Assembly: GCA_900768245.1 (NCBI GenBank) | Contig: CAAGCE010000253.1 | Span: forward strand, 1 to 6,078 | Direction: 5' to 3' | DNA from: Oscillospiraceae bacterium | GTDB taxonomy: Bacteria > Bacillota > Clostridia > Oscillospirales > Ruminococcaceae | Length of the DNA: 6,078 bases | Shown here: in pieces, positions 5,751 through 6,078 of the stretch | How positions within the stretch are numbered: position 1 is the stretch's first letter | Layout: every line of letters begins with the position of its first letter | Notes under the pieces: generated by a model | What the model saw: only the letters and a program-made list of their open reading frames with translations | The model's database searches: none | Told to the model about the DNA's origin: nothing | Translations under genes and position numbers: made by a program

Positions 5751-5872
5751 ATTTTTTATTTAGACGCGCCCAAGAAAGTGCGAACCCAAAGAAAGCAGCC
5801 GCGGCGGCAGCACGGCACAAAAACGGCTGAACCAAGCAAAAGTAACAGCACCAAAACACTTAAAGTTTCGGT

Positions 5873-5934
5873 CAAGCCTTTTCAAAGGCTTGCAGGGTCG
5901 AGGGACAGCGTCCTCGTCGCTCCCGCAGGAGCGA
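5873..5934 (+). other. Cluster of three hairpins in copy C
   Basis: CAAGCCTT (5873-5880) pairs with AAGGCTTG (5885-5892) around TTCA, as in copy B. CGAGGGAC (5899-5906) pairs with GTCCTCG (5910-5916) around AGC with one bulged G, replacing the GGGC/GCCC helix of copy B. TCGCTCC (5917-5923) pairs with GGAGCGA (5928-5934) around CGCA. In this last hairpin two neighbouring pairs differ from copies A and B on both sides of the stem while the loop is unchanged. Confidence 0.65.
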
Positions 5935-6006
5935 AACACCCCTGCACATTCTAACATCAAAAGCCAAAGGAGCAGCAAAGACAAGCAAAAGCAACAAACC
6001 CCAAAA

Positions 6007-6078
6007 AGCGCAATGCAGCTCAAAAAAAGTTGGTATGACAGATGTAACGAAAGTTACAATCTGAAATGACCAAATAAT
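6007..6078 (+). other. Partial closing stem with nested GTAAC-GAAA-GTTAC hairpin, copy C
   Basis: The left arm AGCGCAATGCAG (6007-6018) is present, and GTAAC (6044-6048) pairs with GTTAC (6053-6057) around GAAA, extended by AGAT/ATCT with a bulged A. The right arm would start at about 6079, outside the window. Confidence 0.6.

Larger units (their letters stand above)
5745..6078 (+). repeat. Structured repeat unit, copy C (cut by the window end)
   Basis: Copy C reads left to right and is closely similar to the minus strand of copy B from the T-run onward. It has the GC-rich module, CAAGCCTT/AAGGCTTG (5873-5892), a GGAC/GTCC-type hairpin (5899-5916), TCGCTCC-CGCA-GGAGCGA (5917-5934), the left arm AGCGCAATGCAG (6007-6018) and the nested GTAAC-GAAA-GTTAC hairpin (6044-6057). 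The window ends just where CTGCATTGCGCT should begin, so the closing arm and long terminal hairpin are not seen. An insertion of about 20 bases relative to B (around 5820-5845) shifts any shared reading frame. No ribosome site precedes the short open frames here, which I regard as non-coding. Confidence 0.8.

Noticed and set aside
5760..6023. Opposite-strand frame in copy C with a hydrophobic start (LLLLWLLMLECAGVFR) that resembles frames in copies A and B
   Set aside because: In copy B a TAG interrupts it, differences between copies are spread over all codon positions, the far end changes frame, and no Shine-Dalgarno or promoter precedes it.

Overview
The window looks like chromosomal DNA from a low-to-moderate GC Gram-positive bacterium, most likely a gut or rumen Clostridia (Ruminococcus-like). 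The grounds are the A-rich Shine-Dalgarno sites (AAAGGA, GGAGAG, AAAGGAAGG), near-consensus sigma-A promoters with 17-base spacers, U-tract terminators, and the style of the three proteins. This placement is an inference; no rRNA or tRNA gene is present to confirm it.

Three ordinary protein genes occupy the middle. A SEDS-family (RodA/FtsW) peptidoglycan glycosyltransferase (976-2133, +) has its own promoter and a strong terminator. Facing it on the minus strand are an EF-G-like translation GTPase (3405-5489) and, downstream of that, a small secreted, membrane-anchored beta-sandwich-like protein of unknown function (2504-3238). The latter has its own promoter, whose -35 box lies inside a perfect 14-bp inverted repeat. 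The rodA and secreted-protein genes converge on an intergenic region holding two terminators and a 160-bp near-palindromic, MITE-like element (2187-2346). No functional link among the three genes is visible.

The unusual part is the flanks. About 61-387, 488-895 and 5745-6078 are three copies (A, B, C) of one structured repeat. A runs left to right, B is inverted, and C runs left to right until the window cuts it off. Read in the A direction, each copy has a series of short hairpins, one with loop CGCA. A 12-bp stem AGCGCAATGCAG/CTGCATTGCGCT follows, enclosing a GTAAC/GTTAC hairpin. A long terminal hairpin capped by GC-GTAA-GC ends the unit (seen in A and B only). Stem sequences change between copies in a compensatory way while several loops stay fixed, and reading frames are not kept between copies. 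This points to a non-coding element selected for base-pairing: either a structured RNA family or a mobile DNA element with folded strands. I cannot assign it to a named family.

Copies A and B converge on a short spacer with its own hairpin (423-455). Copies B and C form long inverted repeats around the whole three-gene block, so recombination between them could invert it. About 0.95 kb at the left and 0.55 kb at the right contain no convincing protein gene.
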